The notes under the pieces are model-generated. The model saw only the letters and a list, made by a program, of their open reading frames with translations. It was not told the origin of the DNA and ran no database searches. A DNA stretch of 37,030 nt from Brasilonema sp. CT11 (lineage in GTDB: Bacteria > Cyanobacteriota > Cyanobacteriia > Cyanobacteriales > Nostocaceae), in NCBI RefSeq assembly GCF_017982655.1, contig NZ_JABXYX010000076.1, positions 1 through 37,030 on the forward strand, read 5' to 3'. The position numbers and the translations under genes were made by a program. Positions 16,966 through 24,294 of the stretch are shown in pieces. Numbering within the stretch: the first letter of the stretch is position 1; every line of letters begins with the position of its first letter.

Positions 16966-17091
16966 ATAACAATCCTAAATAATTCGTGAACAACAAGATT
17001 CCCGACTTCGCAAAAGTTGTCGGGAATCTGAGCAGGCCCGATTTATGCGCAAAGCGCAGGCACTTTCACACAAATCAAATAGGATTGCTAT
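16966..17091. mobile_element. MITE-like palindromic element
   Basis: The left end, ATAACAATCCTAAATAATT, and the reverse complement of the right end, ATAGCAATCCTATTTGATT, agree at most positions over about 23 bases. Inside is a perfect hairpin, GATTCCCGAC (16997-17006) and GTCGGGAATC (17019-17028), of a kind seen repeatedly in Nostocales intergenic DNA. Located 24 bases after the dehydrogenase stop, it may double as a transcription end, though no T-run follows the hairpin. Confidence 0.6.
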
Positions 17092-17595
17092 CCGTCAATT
17101 CATTTTCTTTATTGACAGACATACTTCGCAGCTTTCATACTTCCGCTTGAATGACGTAAAAGTTGATGCCCTGACTCAAACTTTCTGGATTTGGCATCTG
17201 GTTCAACCGCATGAGTTGTAAAACTACTGCGGTTTCGATATCGCGCTAGCTGGCTTGCTTAACATATCTTATTTTTTTATTTTAAATAATAAAAAAATAT
17301 CTTTGATCAGGGTTATTCTTGGCGAAATTATTGAAGAAAAGATTAATTTATGTATAATTTATATGTAAATTTTTAAGGACAAGAAAACATTCTCTAAGGC
17401 TAATAGTTTGATAATGAGAGAGTTGAAAGTTAACGAGAGTTTTTAACTACATCTGTTGGCAGAGTGAAAATTAACACGAATCATGCTAAAGACGGATGAA
17501 AACCCAATGATTAAAATTTAAAAAAATAATACAAAGATGAAAAAAAATCCCAGTTTTAATGAACACAATCTGTATGTTTTCCTGGAGACGGAAAA
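17092..17595. other. Intergenic region upstream of the glycosyltransferase
   Basis: About 500 AT-rich bases without a coding frame I can support. It contains a perfect 12-base AT-only inverted repeat (17270-17281 with 17288-17299, six-base loop). The glycosyltransferase promoter must lie here. A GGAG ribosome binding site is at about 17584. Nothing else recognised. Confidence 0.5.
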
Positions 17596-18825
17596 ATGGT
17601 TTCTATGGAAAGTAAGCGCTTCCAACAAGTTGCTGACTTTCCAGTTGCACAACTTTACGGGGGCTTTTCCCAAACTCTAGTCCAAACGCCGCCTTCACCA
17701 TATTGTGAAGTTTGCGTGATTGTTCCAGTTCGCAACGAAGCTGAGACGTTAACACAAACTCTTGCTGCTTTGGCATACCAGGTTGACTTAGAAGGGCAGC
17801 TTTTAGACTCTAGACGCTACGAAGTTATCTTACTGGCAAATAATTGTAGCGATGATTCGGTGGCGATCGCCCAGAATTTCGCTCAACAACATCCATCTTT
17901 TGCACTCCACGTAATTGAAAAAACACTACCCCCGACAGAAGCTTACATTGGTCGAGTGCGTCAGATTTTGATGGATGAGGCATATCACCGCTTGAGTTGT
18001 TTAGGACGCACACGTGGGATCATTGCCTCAACCGATGGGGACTCGCAAGTCAGCCCCACTTGGATTGCAGCCAACCTACATGAAATTGCTTGCGGTGCTG
18101 ATGCGGTAGGAGGACGGATAATCACAAACCAAGTTGATCGTGCTGCCTTAGATCCTTACGCTAGAGCTTGTCATCTACGTGAGGTAGGCTATCGCTACTT
18201 GATTGCAGAATTAGAATCTTACATCGATCCCGACCCTTATGACAGTTTTCCTCGACACTACCAACACTACGGGGCAAGTTTTGCGGTGACGGCACAAATG
18301 TATGCACTTGCAGGAGGTTTACCCCCCGTCCGTACTCCCGAAGATGTTGCATTCTATAACGCTTTAGTCAGGGTGAATGCCCGTTTTCGTCACAGTCCGC
18401 TAGTACGCGTTGTGACTTCAGCCAGACAAACTGGACGCACAGACGCTGGTTTGGCAAACCAGTTAAGTAAGTGGTCACAAATGGGACGGCAACAGCAATC
18501 ATTTTTGGTAGAGTCGGCAGCTGCAATTGAAACTCGTTTCCAAGCGCGTCACCAATTACGAAAAATTTGGTCGTGCGTTCTCAACGGCTTGAAGCCAAGT
18601 TATATGCACGTAGCACTTTTGGCAAACACGCTGGGAGTTCCGACGCTATGGCTTGTCGAAGAATTTGCACAACCATATACCTTTGGTCAGTTGTTTGAAC
18701 AAGTTGAACAACGCTCTTTACTCGAAGGTATTTGGCTTTCTCGCTGGGAAAATGTGAAAATTGAACAGGCTATTCAGGATTTACGTTTGCGTGTTGAGAG
18801 TTGGCGTCGAGATCACCGTCGATAA
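17596..18825 (+). CDS. Family 2 glycosyltransferase
   Basis: A 409-residue GT-A fold glycosyltransferase. The nucleotide-sugar binding half shows VCVIVPVRNEAETL (39-52), VILLANNCSDDS (77-88) and the metal-binding DxD-like STDGDS (145-150). GRIITN and the PRHYQHYGASFAVT segment follow. The C-terminal half is helical with an extra domain and no clear membrane helix, so a soluble cytoplasmic enzyme is expected. Start chosen at ATG 17596, eight bases after GGAG. Across a toxin-antitoxin pair lie a NodS-like methyltransferase, a PIG-L deacetylase and an acyl-CoA dehydrogenase-like protein. I believe these four families recur together in bacteria, suggesting a shared pathway to an unknown glycoconjugate. 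Donor and acceptor are unknown. Confidence 0.8.
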   Translation: MVSMESKRFQQVADFPVAQLYGGFSQTLVQTPPSPYCEVCVIVPVRNEAETLTQTLAALAYQVDLEGQLLDSRRYEVILLANNCSDDSVAIAQNFAQQHPSFALHVIEKTLPPTEAYIGRVRQILMDEAYHRLSCLGRTRGIIASTDGDSQVSPTWIAANLHEIACGADAVGGRIITNQVDRAALDPYARACHLREVGYRYLIAELESYIDPDPYDSFPRHYQHYGASFAVTAQMYALAGGLPPVRTPEDVAFYNALVRVNARFRHSPLVRVVTSARQTGRTDAGLANQLSKWSQMGRQQQSFLVESAAAIETRFQARHQLRKIWSCVLNGLKPSYMHVALLANTLGVPTLWLVEEFAQPYTFGQLFEQVEQRSLLEGIWLSRWENVKIEQAIQDLRLRVESWRRDHRR

Positions 18826-18912
18826 TGCGCTTTCAATTTTGATGTTCCAAACCCTTGCTTTAGCTTGTGCGTTCGTTTATTTTTGAGGGACGCCTTTATT
18901 ATGCTGTATGTT

Positions 18913-19380
18913 TTACTTGGATTTGTTCTGGTTTGTTTCTGGTTCTGCAATTAATTCATCCAAACTATCTGGAAATATTCCCCGTGCCACCATCTTGGTA
19001 AAAACTTGATAACAATCATCCTTTGCTCCCTCTTTGGGGGGAAATCCTAGCCACACAATCACAATTGCCTTTAATTCTGGGGTATCAAATGCTCGAAAAA
19101 ACAGGCGATATCTTTGCGGTAAACCCATCTTCTTTACCCGTCCGTAGCGCTTTAATGCTCCCGTCAAAGCAAAATGACGGGCATTGGGATCGCAAGGAAT
19201 GTTAGTTTCAATGGCAACAGTAATCGCTGCAAATAACTTCACTGTTGCATGGGTTTTAAACTCACTTTCTGGTAACTTTTGCTGTAAATTACAAACACGG
19301 TCAAATAATTCTTGATACTGAGTTCCAAAGAGTTGTGGGTGAAAATAAATCTCCCAGCCATTACTGACAAGCTTAGCCAT
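18913..19380 (-). CDS. yhaV: YhaV-family type II toxin
   Basis: A 155-residue protein of the same size as E. coli YhaV. It has the family pattern NGWEIYFHPQLF at the start, ALTGALKRYGRVKKMGLPQRYRLFFRAF in the middle, and VWLGFPPKEGAKDDCYQVFTKMV near the end. YhaV is a RelE-fold ribonuclease that cleaves mRNA at the ribosome and is neutralised by PrlF. The start overlaps the antitoxin stop by 8 bases, the usual antitoxin-first coupling. It converges on the glycosyltransferase gene. No truncation is visible, so it is probably functional. Confidence 0.88.
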   Translation of the reverse strand: MAKLVSNGWEIYFHPQLFGTQYQELFDRVCNLQQKLPESEFKTHATVKLFAAITVAIETNIPCDPNARHFALTGALKRYGRVKKMGLPQRYRLFFRAFDTPELKAIVIVWLGFPPKEGAKDDCYQVFTKMVARGIFPDSLDELIAEPETNQNKSK

Positions 19381-19708
19381 CTTCCAACGATTCGTCCTCT
19401 AATTCCACACCCTCAATCAATTTATGTGCAGCCTTGGACATCTCAGTTGTGTAAGATTGCAGGGTATTATTTTTCAATGCTTCTGCGATCGCAAAATCGA
19501 GAAACAGGCGCATCACCAGGGAATCTTGCTCATCCTCGTCATCAACCGATTCGGGAATAATTTTGACGATCGCAGTATCGGGGGACAATACTTCTATCCA
19601 ACCTGAAGCATTAGCAAACTGGGGATGTTCGCGGTAAAACTCCGCAGGTAGGCGAAATCCGGCGCTGTTACCAATTTTGCTGCTACGAATTTTGTAGGAG
19701 TCGCTCAT
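19373..19708 (-). CDS. prlF: PrlF-like AbrB-fold antitoxin
   Basis: A 111-residue protein when begun at the ATG at 19708. It opens SYKIRSSKIGNSAGFRLPAEFY, a swapped-hairpin AbrB/SpoVT DNA-binding domain as found in PrlF and MazE-like antitoxins. An acidic C-terminal half (DDEDEQDS and the end EDESLEDG) follows and probably wraps the toxin. A longer frame to 19777 exists, but it would overlap the upstream methyltransferase gene and adds non-conserved residues. A tandem 9-base repeat just upstream is a likely autoregulatory site. Partner of the YhaV toxin downstream. Confidence 0.82.
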   Translation of the reverse strand: MSDSYKIRSSKIGNSAGFRLPAEFYREHPQFANASGWIEVLSPDTAIVKIIPESVDDEDEQDSLVMRLFLDFAIAEALKNNTLQSYTTEMSKAAHKLIEGVELEDESLEDG

Positions 19709-19713
19709 TGTGT

Positions 19714-19731
19714 ATGTACTTGATGTACTTA
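19714..19731. promoter_or_regulatory. Candidate antitoxin operator (tandem 9-mer)
   Basis: Two adjacent copies, ATGTACTTG and ATGTACTTA, lie 5 bases upstream of the antitoxin ATG. AbrB-type antitoxins repress their own operon through repeated sites near the start, so this is a reasonable operator. It is inferred from sequence and position only. Confidence 0.45.
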
Positions 19732-19751
19732 CATGATAGCGAAATTTTGGC

Positions 19752-21050
19752 TCAAAACACCCGTTCAAATACGTCAAGCCGATACTCTTCTTCCCGTTTA
19801 CCTTTTAAATGTCGCAGGTGAGTAGGCGTTAAATCAAAAAAGGAGTCGTGAACCTGATCGCCATTGAGGGGATAATCACGAGCATATTGTGTCCAGTGAA
19901 CTAAAAGCAGATGTCCTCCTGGTTCAAGGTGTTTGAGAATACACTGTTGGACTTTTTTGAGATCTTCCCAGCACCAGTAGTAACCAACTTCAGAAACCAC
20001 AGTCAAATCAAACATTTCGTCAGGATACTCCTGTGGCAAACACATAATTTCAAAGTGCACCTGTGGTAAATGTTGACAGCGTTGAATTGCTCTCTTCTGA
20101 GCTATTTTTGATACATCAACAGAAAGTAGCGAGTCGCAACGTTGGGCTAACTTTTCTGTCAAAACACCAATAGATCCACCAATTTCAAAAGCAGAATGAT
20201 AGCGCTGTTTGGGTAAAGCTGCGATGGTGGCAGTATATTTTTTCTTTTCGTATTCGCTCGTTTCAAACTTCCACGGATCGGGGTTAGTTCCATAGAGCGT
20301 TTCAAAATAACTCGCTGGCAGGGAATTGTTTTGTACCTGCAACGGTTTGTGCTGGTTGGGGATGCTGGCAGTATCCAGGGCTTTTAAAAAAGATTCAAAG
20401 TCTATAAAGTCTGGTAGAATACACTCTACGGCAGCATTTTCTAACAGCGGCTTTTGTGTATCGCTGGCAACACCAACAAAAGGTAGTTGCAGTTGGATAG
20501 CAGTCAAAACATCCCAAATGCCATCGCCGATGTAAACAATTCTTTCAAAATCAGGCTGATCGTAGAACGCCTTAGCTCTCGACACAGCCGTTTTCACAAT
20601 ATCTTCTCGGGAAATGCTATCGTCAGCAAACGCTGCTGGTAGTTGCGTTATATCTAACCCCGCCGCTTGCAGCTTCATCTCGGCTGAAGCACGCCATCCG
20701 CCTGTAGCAATTGCGATGGCCCAATCTTTTGTTTGGGCTAGGTGCTGTAACATCACACAAGCTCCGGGTATTTCGACAAATGATGCAGGAGTTTGTATAT
20801 AATGACTATGCAATAACTCTACAAAGCATTGCTGCAATTGGCATAACTCAGTGGTTTGGGGAACACGTCCCCAGTTGTGCTGAAAAATTTGCAAAGCTAT
20901 CCCAGAGTCAGTGGTATGTCCATAGGTAGCCCAATTCGTGTTAATTTCTTTGATTTGAAATTCGTTGGCAAATGCTTGCACAAAGCATTGGCTATCTACA
21001 TCATTTGTTTGAGTTAGCGTCCCATCAATATCAAAAATTGCCAGTTTCAT
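19752..21050 (-). CDS. HAD phosphatase-NodS-like methyltransferase fusion
   Basis: A 432-residue two-domain protein. Residues 1-230 are a HAD hydrolase: motif I DIDGT (7-11) with the nucleophile Asp7, motif II in AIATGGW (about 113-119), and motif IV GDGIWD (175-180), of the phosphoglycolate-phosphatase type. Residues 250-432 are a class I SAM methyltransferase of the NodS kind: YGTNPDPWKFETSEYE (253-268), FEIGGSIGVLTEKLA (288-302), and LLSVDVS binding SAM ribose. NodS N-methylates a deacetylated amino sugar, and the PIG-L deacetylase lies just upstream, so the same order of reactions is plausible here. The start lies two codons before the first beta strand, so 21050 must be close to right, yet no ribosome binding site is visible because a repeat element abuts the ATG. 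Fusion of phosphatase and methyltransferase is notable. Confidence 0.82.
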   Translation of the reverse strand: MKLAIFDIDGTLTQTNDVDSQCFVQAFANEFQIKEINTNWATYGHTTDSGIALQIFQHNWGRVPQTTELCQLQQCFVELLHSHYIQTPASFVEIPGACVMLQHLAQTKDWAIAIATGGWRASAEMKLQAAGLDITQLPAAFADDSISREDIVKTAVSRAKAFYDQPDFERIVYIGDGIWDVLTAIQLQLPFVGVASDTQKPLLENAAVECILPDFIDFESFLKALDTASIPNQHKPLQVQNNSLPASYFETLYGTNPDPWKFETSEYEKKKYTATIAALPKQRYHSAFEIGGSIGVLTEKLAQRCDSLLSVDVSKIAQKRAIQRCQHLPQVHFEIMCLPQEYPDEMFDLTVVSEVGYYWCWEDLKKVQQCILKHLEPGGHLLLVHWTQYARDYPLNGDQVHDSFFDLTPTHLRHLKGKREEEYRLDVFERVF

Positions 21051-21180
21051 ATAGGAATCGGGTTTGGTTTATGAAGTTACAAGAGGGAACAGGGAACAGG
21101 GAACAGAGAACGCTGAACACCCGAATGCTTAACAGAAACTGTACGCAGTTTTGTTCAAAAATCTGCGGGGGAATCCTATA
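21049..21180. mobile_element. MITE-like element between PIG-L and HAD-methyltransferase genes
   Basis: Second copy of the 12292-12433 family: the same outer ends (ATATAGGAATC ... GAATCCTATA) and a core of GGGAACA three times plus GAGAACG (21085-21112), followed by CTGAACA and CTTAACA. It fills almost exactly the gap between the PIG-L stop (21185) and the next ATG (21050), replacing the expected ribosome binding site region. Confidence 0.7.
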
Positions 21181-21184
21181 GTTT

Positions 21185-21931
21185 TTAAATTTTGGCTTCT
21201 AAATAAACTTCCCAAGAACGGGTAAAGTTCAAAAGCATTTCCGGAGTCAAGCGAAAGCCTTCTGGATCATCATCAATTAAATCTGTGGTTTGGGAGCGAT
21301 AGGCGGCGATCGCTTGCTGTTTCAATTCCACTACCGCGCTAATATCCAACCGCCAAGTTGCGACTTCAAGAGATTCTGGTAGGCTTCCGCGTTGATCTCG
21401 GTCCCAGTCCCAAATGGGATACTCGATCAATTGGGGAGATAGGCGTGAGTCAGACAGCGCGGTGTGAATCAACTTCCAAGTGGCTCGATGATCTGGGTGA
21501 GGATCGTAACGCCACGGTAAAAAGATCATTCGCGGCGCAATTTCTGTTAGATAAGCAACGCAAGTCGTCACTGCACCTTTATACTGTGCTGGAATTGAGC
21601 CATCTTGCAGACGTAAAAAAGTGACAGCATTCGCTTCCACTCCTAATACAGAAAGCGCCGAGAGTGTTTCACTTTCCCGCAATGCCTGCAGCGCAGCTGC
21701 GGGATATTTCTGCGAATTCGGGTGTGAAAGAGTACCGTTACTGATAACCAAAACACGTACCATCAAATTGAGAGAACGTAGTAAGGCGATCGCACCACCA
21801 CAACCTAGTGTCTCATCATCAGGATGAGGGGCAACGACTAACGCCGAACCACAAGCAATCTCCTTGAGTGAACGCCAAGGCAAACTATTAGAATGAGTCA
21901 GTAGTGATGCAACAGTAACCTGGTTATTCAT
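21185..21931 (-). CDS. PIG-L/LmbE-family deacetylase
   Basis: A 248-residue enzyme of the zinc-dependent N-acetylglucosaminyl deacetylase family. The signature VVAPHPDDETLGCGG (32-46) supplies the metal ligands and the catalytic Asp, and the third ligand lies in DPHPDHRATW. These enzymes remove an acetyl group from an N-acetyl amino sugar in lipid-linked or small-molecule glycosides. Its start overlaps the end of the acyl-CoA dehydrogenase-like gene by 8 bases, so the two are co-translated. With the NodS-like methyltransferase downstream it suggests deacetylation followed by N-methylation, in the manner of Nod-factor enzymes. No membrane segment or signal peptide, so cytoplasmic. Confidence 0.87.
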   Translation of the reverse strand: MNNQVTVASLLTHSNSLPWRSLKEIACGSALVVAPHPDDETLGCGGAIALLRSLNLMVRVLVISNGTLSHPNSQKYPAAALQALRESETLSALSVLGVEANAVTFLRLQDGSIPAQYKGAVTTCVAYLTEIAPRMIFLPWRYDPHPDHRATWKLIHTALSDSRLSPQLIEYPIWDWDRDQRGSLPESLEVATWRLDISAVVELKQQAIAAYRSQTTDLIDDDPEGFRLTPEMLLNFTRSWEVYLEAKI

Positions 21932-23066
21932 TATTCCAAAGCAAGTGAGCAGGAAGAGTTTCAGCTAGGACATACTGTCCAACATTGGCAAGGGCTGCAT
22001 CAAAAGCAGGTTGACGTAGGTACAAAGTTAAATCCCGGATGATGCGTTCCATCGGATGTGGTGGTAGTAAACCGCGAGTGCCAATACAGCGCTCACAAAT
22101 TTGCATCGTGTCAATGCAAATTTGTTCAATTGTCGTCCGCACCATATTTGCGTAGGCAACAAGTTGGTCTGCTTGCGGATTGTTAACACTGGGATGACCT
22201 CCAAATATAGGTGCATAAGCTGCTACCATATCCGCAGCACCCCGTAGCCACAGATGACCACTTTCAATGGCGATCGCCATCCTGCCCAAGCGTTCTTTTT
22301 GGTATGGATCGTTTGTATATTCCATTTTCTGGAGATACTGGCGAGTTAAGTCAAACAGTGCTTGCGCTCCACCCAATTGCACCGCAGCAAAGCGAACGAC
22401 TCCCGCAGATAACCAAGGCTGGCGAAAGTAGTCTCCTGGCTTAGCAATTAATGAACTTTCTTCCAACTCCACGCCGCTAAAATTTACTTTGTAGCTAGCA
22501 GTTGCTCGCATTCCAGAAGGTTGCCACCAATTAGGATCACTGAGTGTGGTAACTTGATCCATTGGCACAATGAACATTTGCCAACTGCCATCGGGTAACG
22601 CTCCATTCACAAAAGGACGCTCAACATAGCCAGATCCCGAACAAAAGGTTTTAGAACCTTCCAGACGATACTTACCATAGTCAAGAGGGATAATCTTGAC
22701 ACCATCAGAGGCTTCGGCATTCCAAACGCCAAAGATTTTGTGGCGATCGCGGGCATCACAAGCATAACTTGCAATTTGTTCTCTAGTTCCAAAAGTCTGA
22801 ATCAGTTGCAGTGCATTGACATGCCCCTCATAAACTCGACCCACCGCCAAATTTCCACGCCCCATCTGCTTTAATAGCATTAGTGATTCGTAGGTCACAT
22901 TGGCATCAATTCCTGCACCCCACCCGCCTAACTCTGGCTGCAAAGGTGCAGCCAACAAGCCTGCTTTTGCAATTCGCTTAAACTCGCTCTCAGGAAAAGC
23001 GCCATTGTTATCAATCGCAGCGGCGTTAGCCGCACAATAATCAGCAATTTCTACAGCATGTGTCAA
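21924..23066 (-). CDS. Acyl-CoA dehydrogenase-like flavoprotein
   Basis: An acyl-CoA dehydrogenase-fold flavoprotein, 380 residues counting from the TTG at 23066. Recognisable parts: FKRIAKAGLLAAPLQPELGGWG at the start, the beta domain with SDGVKIIPLDYGKYRLEGSKTFCSGSG, GMRATASYKVNFSGVELEESSL, and the helical C-terminal domain with ERCIGTRGLLPPHPMERIIRDL. The family uses FAD to desaturate or hydroxylate acyl or amino groups; members beside PIG-L enzymes probably act on a biosynthetic intermediate rather than in fatty-acid breakdown. The start is uncertain: the best ribosome binding site in the region (AAAGGAGG, 23138-23145) is 5 bases from an in-frame ATT at 23132, which would add 22 residues. 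Confidence 0.8.
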   Translation of the reverse strand: MTHAVEIADYCAANAAAIDNNGAFPESEFKRIAKAGLLAAPLQPELGGWGAGIDANVTYESLMLLKQMGRGNLAVGRVYEGHVNALQLIQTFGTREQIASYACDARDRHKIFGVWNAEASDGVKIIPLDYGKYRLEGSKTFCSGSGYVERPFVNGALPDGSWQMFIVPMDQVTTLSDPNWWQPSGMRATASYKVNFSGVELEESSLIAKPGDYFRQPWLSAGVVRFAAVQLGGAQALFDLTRQYLQKMEYTNDPYQKERLGRMAIAIESGHLWLRGAADMVAAYAPIFGGHPSVNNPQADQLVAYANMVRTTIEQICIDTMQICERCIGTRGLLPPHPMERIIRDLTLYLRQPAFDAALANVGQYVLAETLPAHLLWNNE

Positions 23067-23137
23067 GGCTTCAGCAATACTTGAGCTGTGGCATTCCTGG
23101 ATGACAACATCCTTGGATAGTTGAGCAGTAATAGTCG

Positions 23138-23145
23138 CCTCCTTT
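23138..23145 (-). promoter_or_regulatory. Strong ribosome binding site with no ATG
   Basis: On the minus strand this is AAAGGAGG followed by CGACT and then ATT in the frame of the acyl-CoA dehydrogenase-like gene. There is no ATG, GTG or TTG between it and the TTG at 23066. Either ATT is the start codon or the start has been damaged by mutation. Confidence 0.55.
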
Positions 23146-23373
23146 ACATAATATTTATTGATATATTGCTGAAGATAATAAAATTCAGTCGGTGAATACC
23201 TCTATCTGCGGATGGTATCCGTTGAAAGAGAGATTAAGCGTTATAAGGACGGCTGGCTGAAAACCCTTGATAAACAGCAACGCTGTTGCGAATTTCGTAC
23301 TTTAGGCAAGGGGAGTGTCAAATTTGGTTTGAATAAGTCGCGACATCAGAAAATTAATTTATGGCGCAGCAAG

Positions 23374-23398
23374 AAAAGCACGGCAATGCCGTGCTTTT
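23374..23398 (-). terminator. Rho-independent terminator-like hairpin
   Basis: AAAAGCACGGCA (23374-23385) pairs perfectly with TGCCGTGCTTTT (23387-23398) around one base. On the minus strand it directly follows the stop codon of the remnant frame at 23397 and continues into TTTTCTT. It is therefore the terminator of a lost minus-strand gene; it may also act on the plus strand. Confidence 0.7.
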
Positions 23399-23573
23399 AC
23401 GGAAAAAGAACAAGCACATCACCTGATTTACTATACGTACTTTCCTGGCTGAGAAAACCAGCCCTGAGGTTGATTTCAATTGGTTGACGAGTACTAGGGC
23501 GGGGATGAATCACCTCTGTAACAGCAAACCAACCGACTTGACGGACTCCCTGGCATAAATACAACAGGGATTC
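23397..23573 (-). pseudogene. Unrecognised coding remnant, C-terminal part
   Basis: A 58-codon open frame on the minus strand, ending in TAA at 23397-23399. It encodes a protein-like sequence including VRQVGWFAVTEVIHPRP and ending SGDVLVLFP. A stop lies immediately upstream (23574-23576), no start codon has a ribosome binding site, and a good terminator follows. This looks like the surviving C-terminus of a gene. I do not recognise the family. Confidence 0.45.
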
Positions 23574-23659
23574 TTAAAAGTTGTTCCACAGCAGACTAAA
23601 AGTTGTGCTGTTACACCTTTGTTCCTGTTTCTTAGACTCTTGACTAGAGCAGTTCATAT

Positions 23660-23990
23660 CAATAACTTACTCCCCGTTAGATTCTCCGGGTTCACCAGTC
23701 GCCTGGCTGCCCTTGAAAACGCGCTTGTGCTACAACGGGGCGGCACGTTATGTTCCTCCGCTTCCTCCCAAAAGCTGCGAAGTCGAGCCAGCGCCGTGCG
23801 GGGGTTCCCCCAAAGTCTGTCGGGGGAAGCTTCCCCCGACGAGCTTTGACCGTTGAGGCGTCTGGCGCTGCCGGATGGAAGATTCCACCTGGCGAGCTTC
23901 GCGCCTTGGGAACCCCTGCAACCTGAGTGATAAATTGCCATCAATTTTTCTTGGTGCAAGATCTGAGCCTCCAACTTGCGGCGTACCGCA
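23660..23990. repeat. GC-rich dispersed repeat with palindromes
   Basis: A sharply GC-richer block than its surroundings. It contains a perfect 22-base palindrome (23819-23840, centred on AAGCTT) and a G5-TT-C5 hairpin near 23800. Both strands give spurious open frames. Blocks of this type recur in multicopy in Nostocales genomes. Function unknown; no coding sequence supported. Confidence 0.55.
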
Positions 23991-24074
23991 AGTGAAATAT
24001 GAAAGAAACACATTTTTCTGAAATCTCTAAAAGCTTTGCTATATATGGGTTTCAGAATGTGTTTTTTAGGAGTA

Positions 24075-24203
24075 TTACAACTTGGAAAACAATATATTTA
24101 ACCCTTCAGTCATTGTGGGATGAGTCAAAATACCATCGCGCAGAACCGTGTAGGGCATCTGAGCTTGCATCACCATCTGCACCGTTGAAATCACTTCACC
24201 TGC
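24075..24203 (-). pseudogene. Pyridine nucleotide-disulfide oxidoreductase, C-terminal remnant
   Basis: The frame ending at the TAA at 24075 encodes AGEVISTVQMVMQAQMPYTV and then LRDGILTHPTMTEGLN. This is the dimerisation-domain end of class I FAD oxidoreductases related to mercuric reductase and dihydrolipoyl dehydrogenase, including the conserved HPT(M)xEGLN. About 43 codons remain and an in-frame stop lies directly upstream (24204-24206), so the FAD and NAD domains are gone. It is a dead gene fragment. Confidence 0.75.
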
Positions 24204-24294
24204 TTAACGCAGATGTTTTCATGAATGTTGTAAAATTAATGAGTTTGACATTACTCCATTGCTGCTACAACTTCATCTGTAGAAAGGATGCTTT

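Larger units (their letters stand above)
23133..24294. other. Gene-poor decay zone
   Basis: About 1.16 kb between the acyl-CoA dehydrogenase-like gene and the DUF1348 gene with no intact gene. It contains an unrecognised coding remnant with terminator (23374-23573), a GC-rich repeat (about 23660-23990) and an oxidoreductase remnant (24075-24203). Several short open frames are present but lack ribosome binding sites and family features. Confidence 0.65.

Noticed and set aside
16997-17028. Hairpin as a certain Rho-independent terminator of the polyol operon
   Set aside because: No T-run follows and the hairpin is part of a repeated palindromic element, so it is reported as an element.
23212-23487. 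Plus-strand 91-residue open frame as a gene
   Set aside because: No ribosome binding site or family features, it crosses the terminator hairpin, and the opposite strand has more protein-like sequence.
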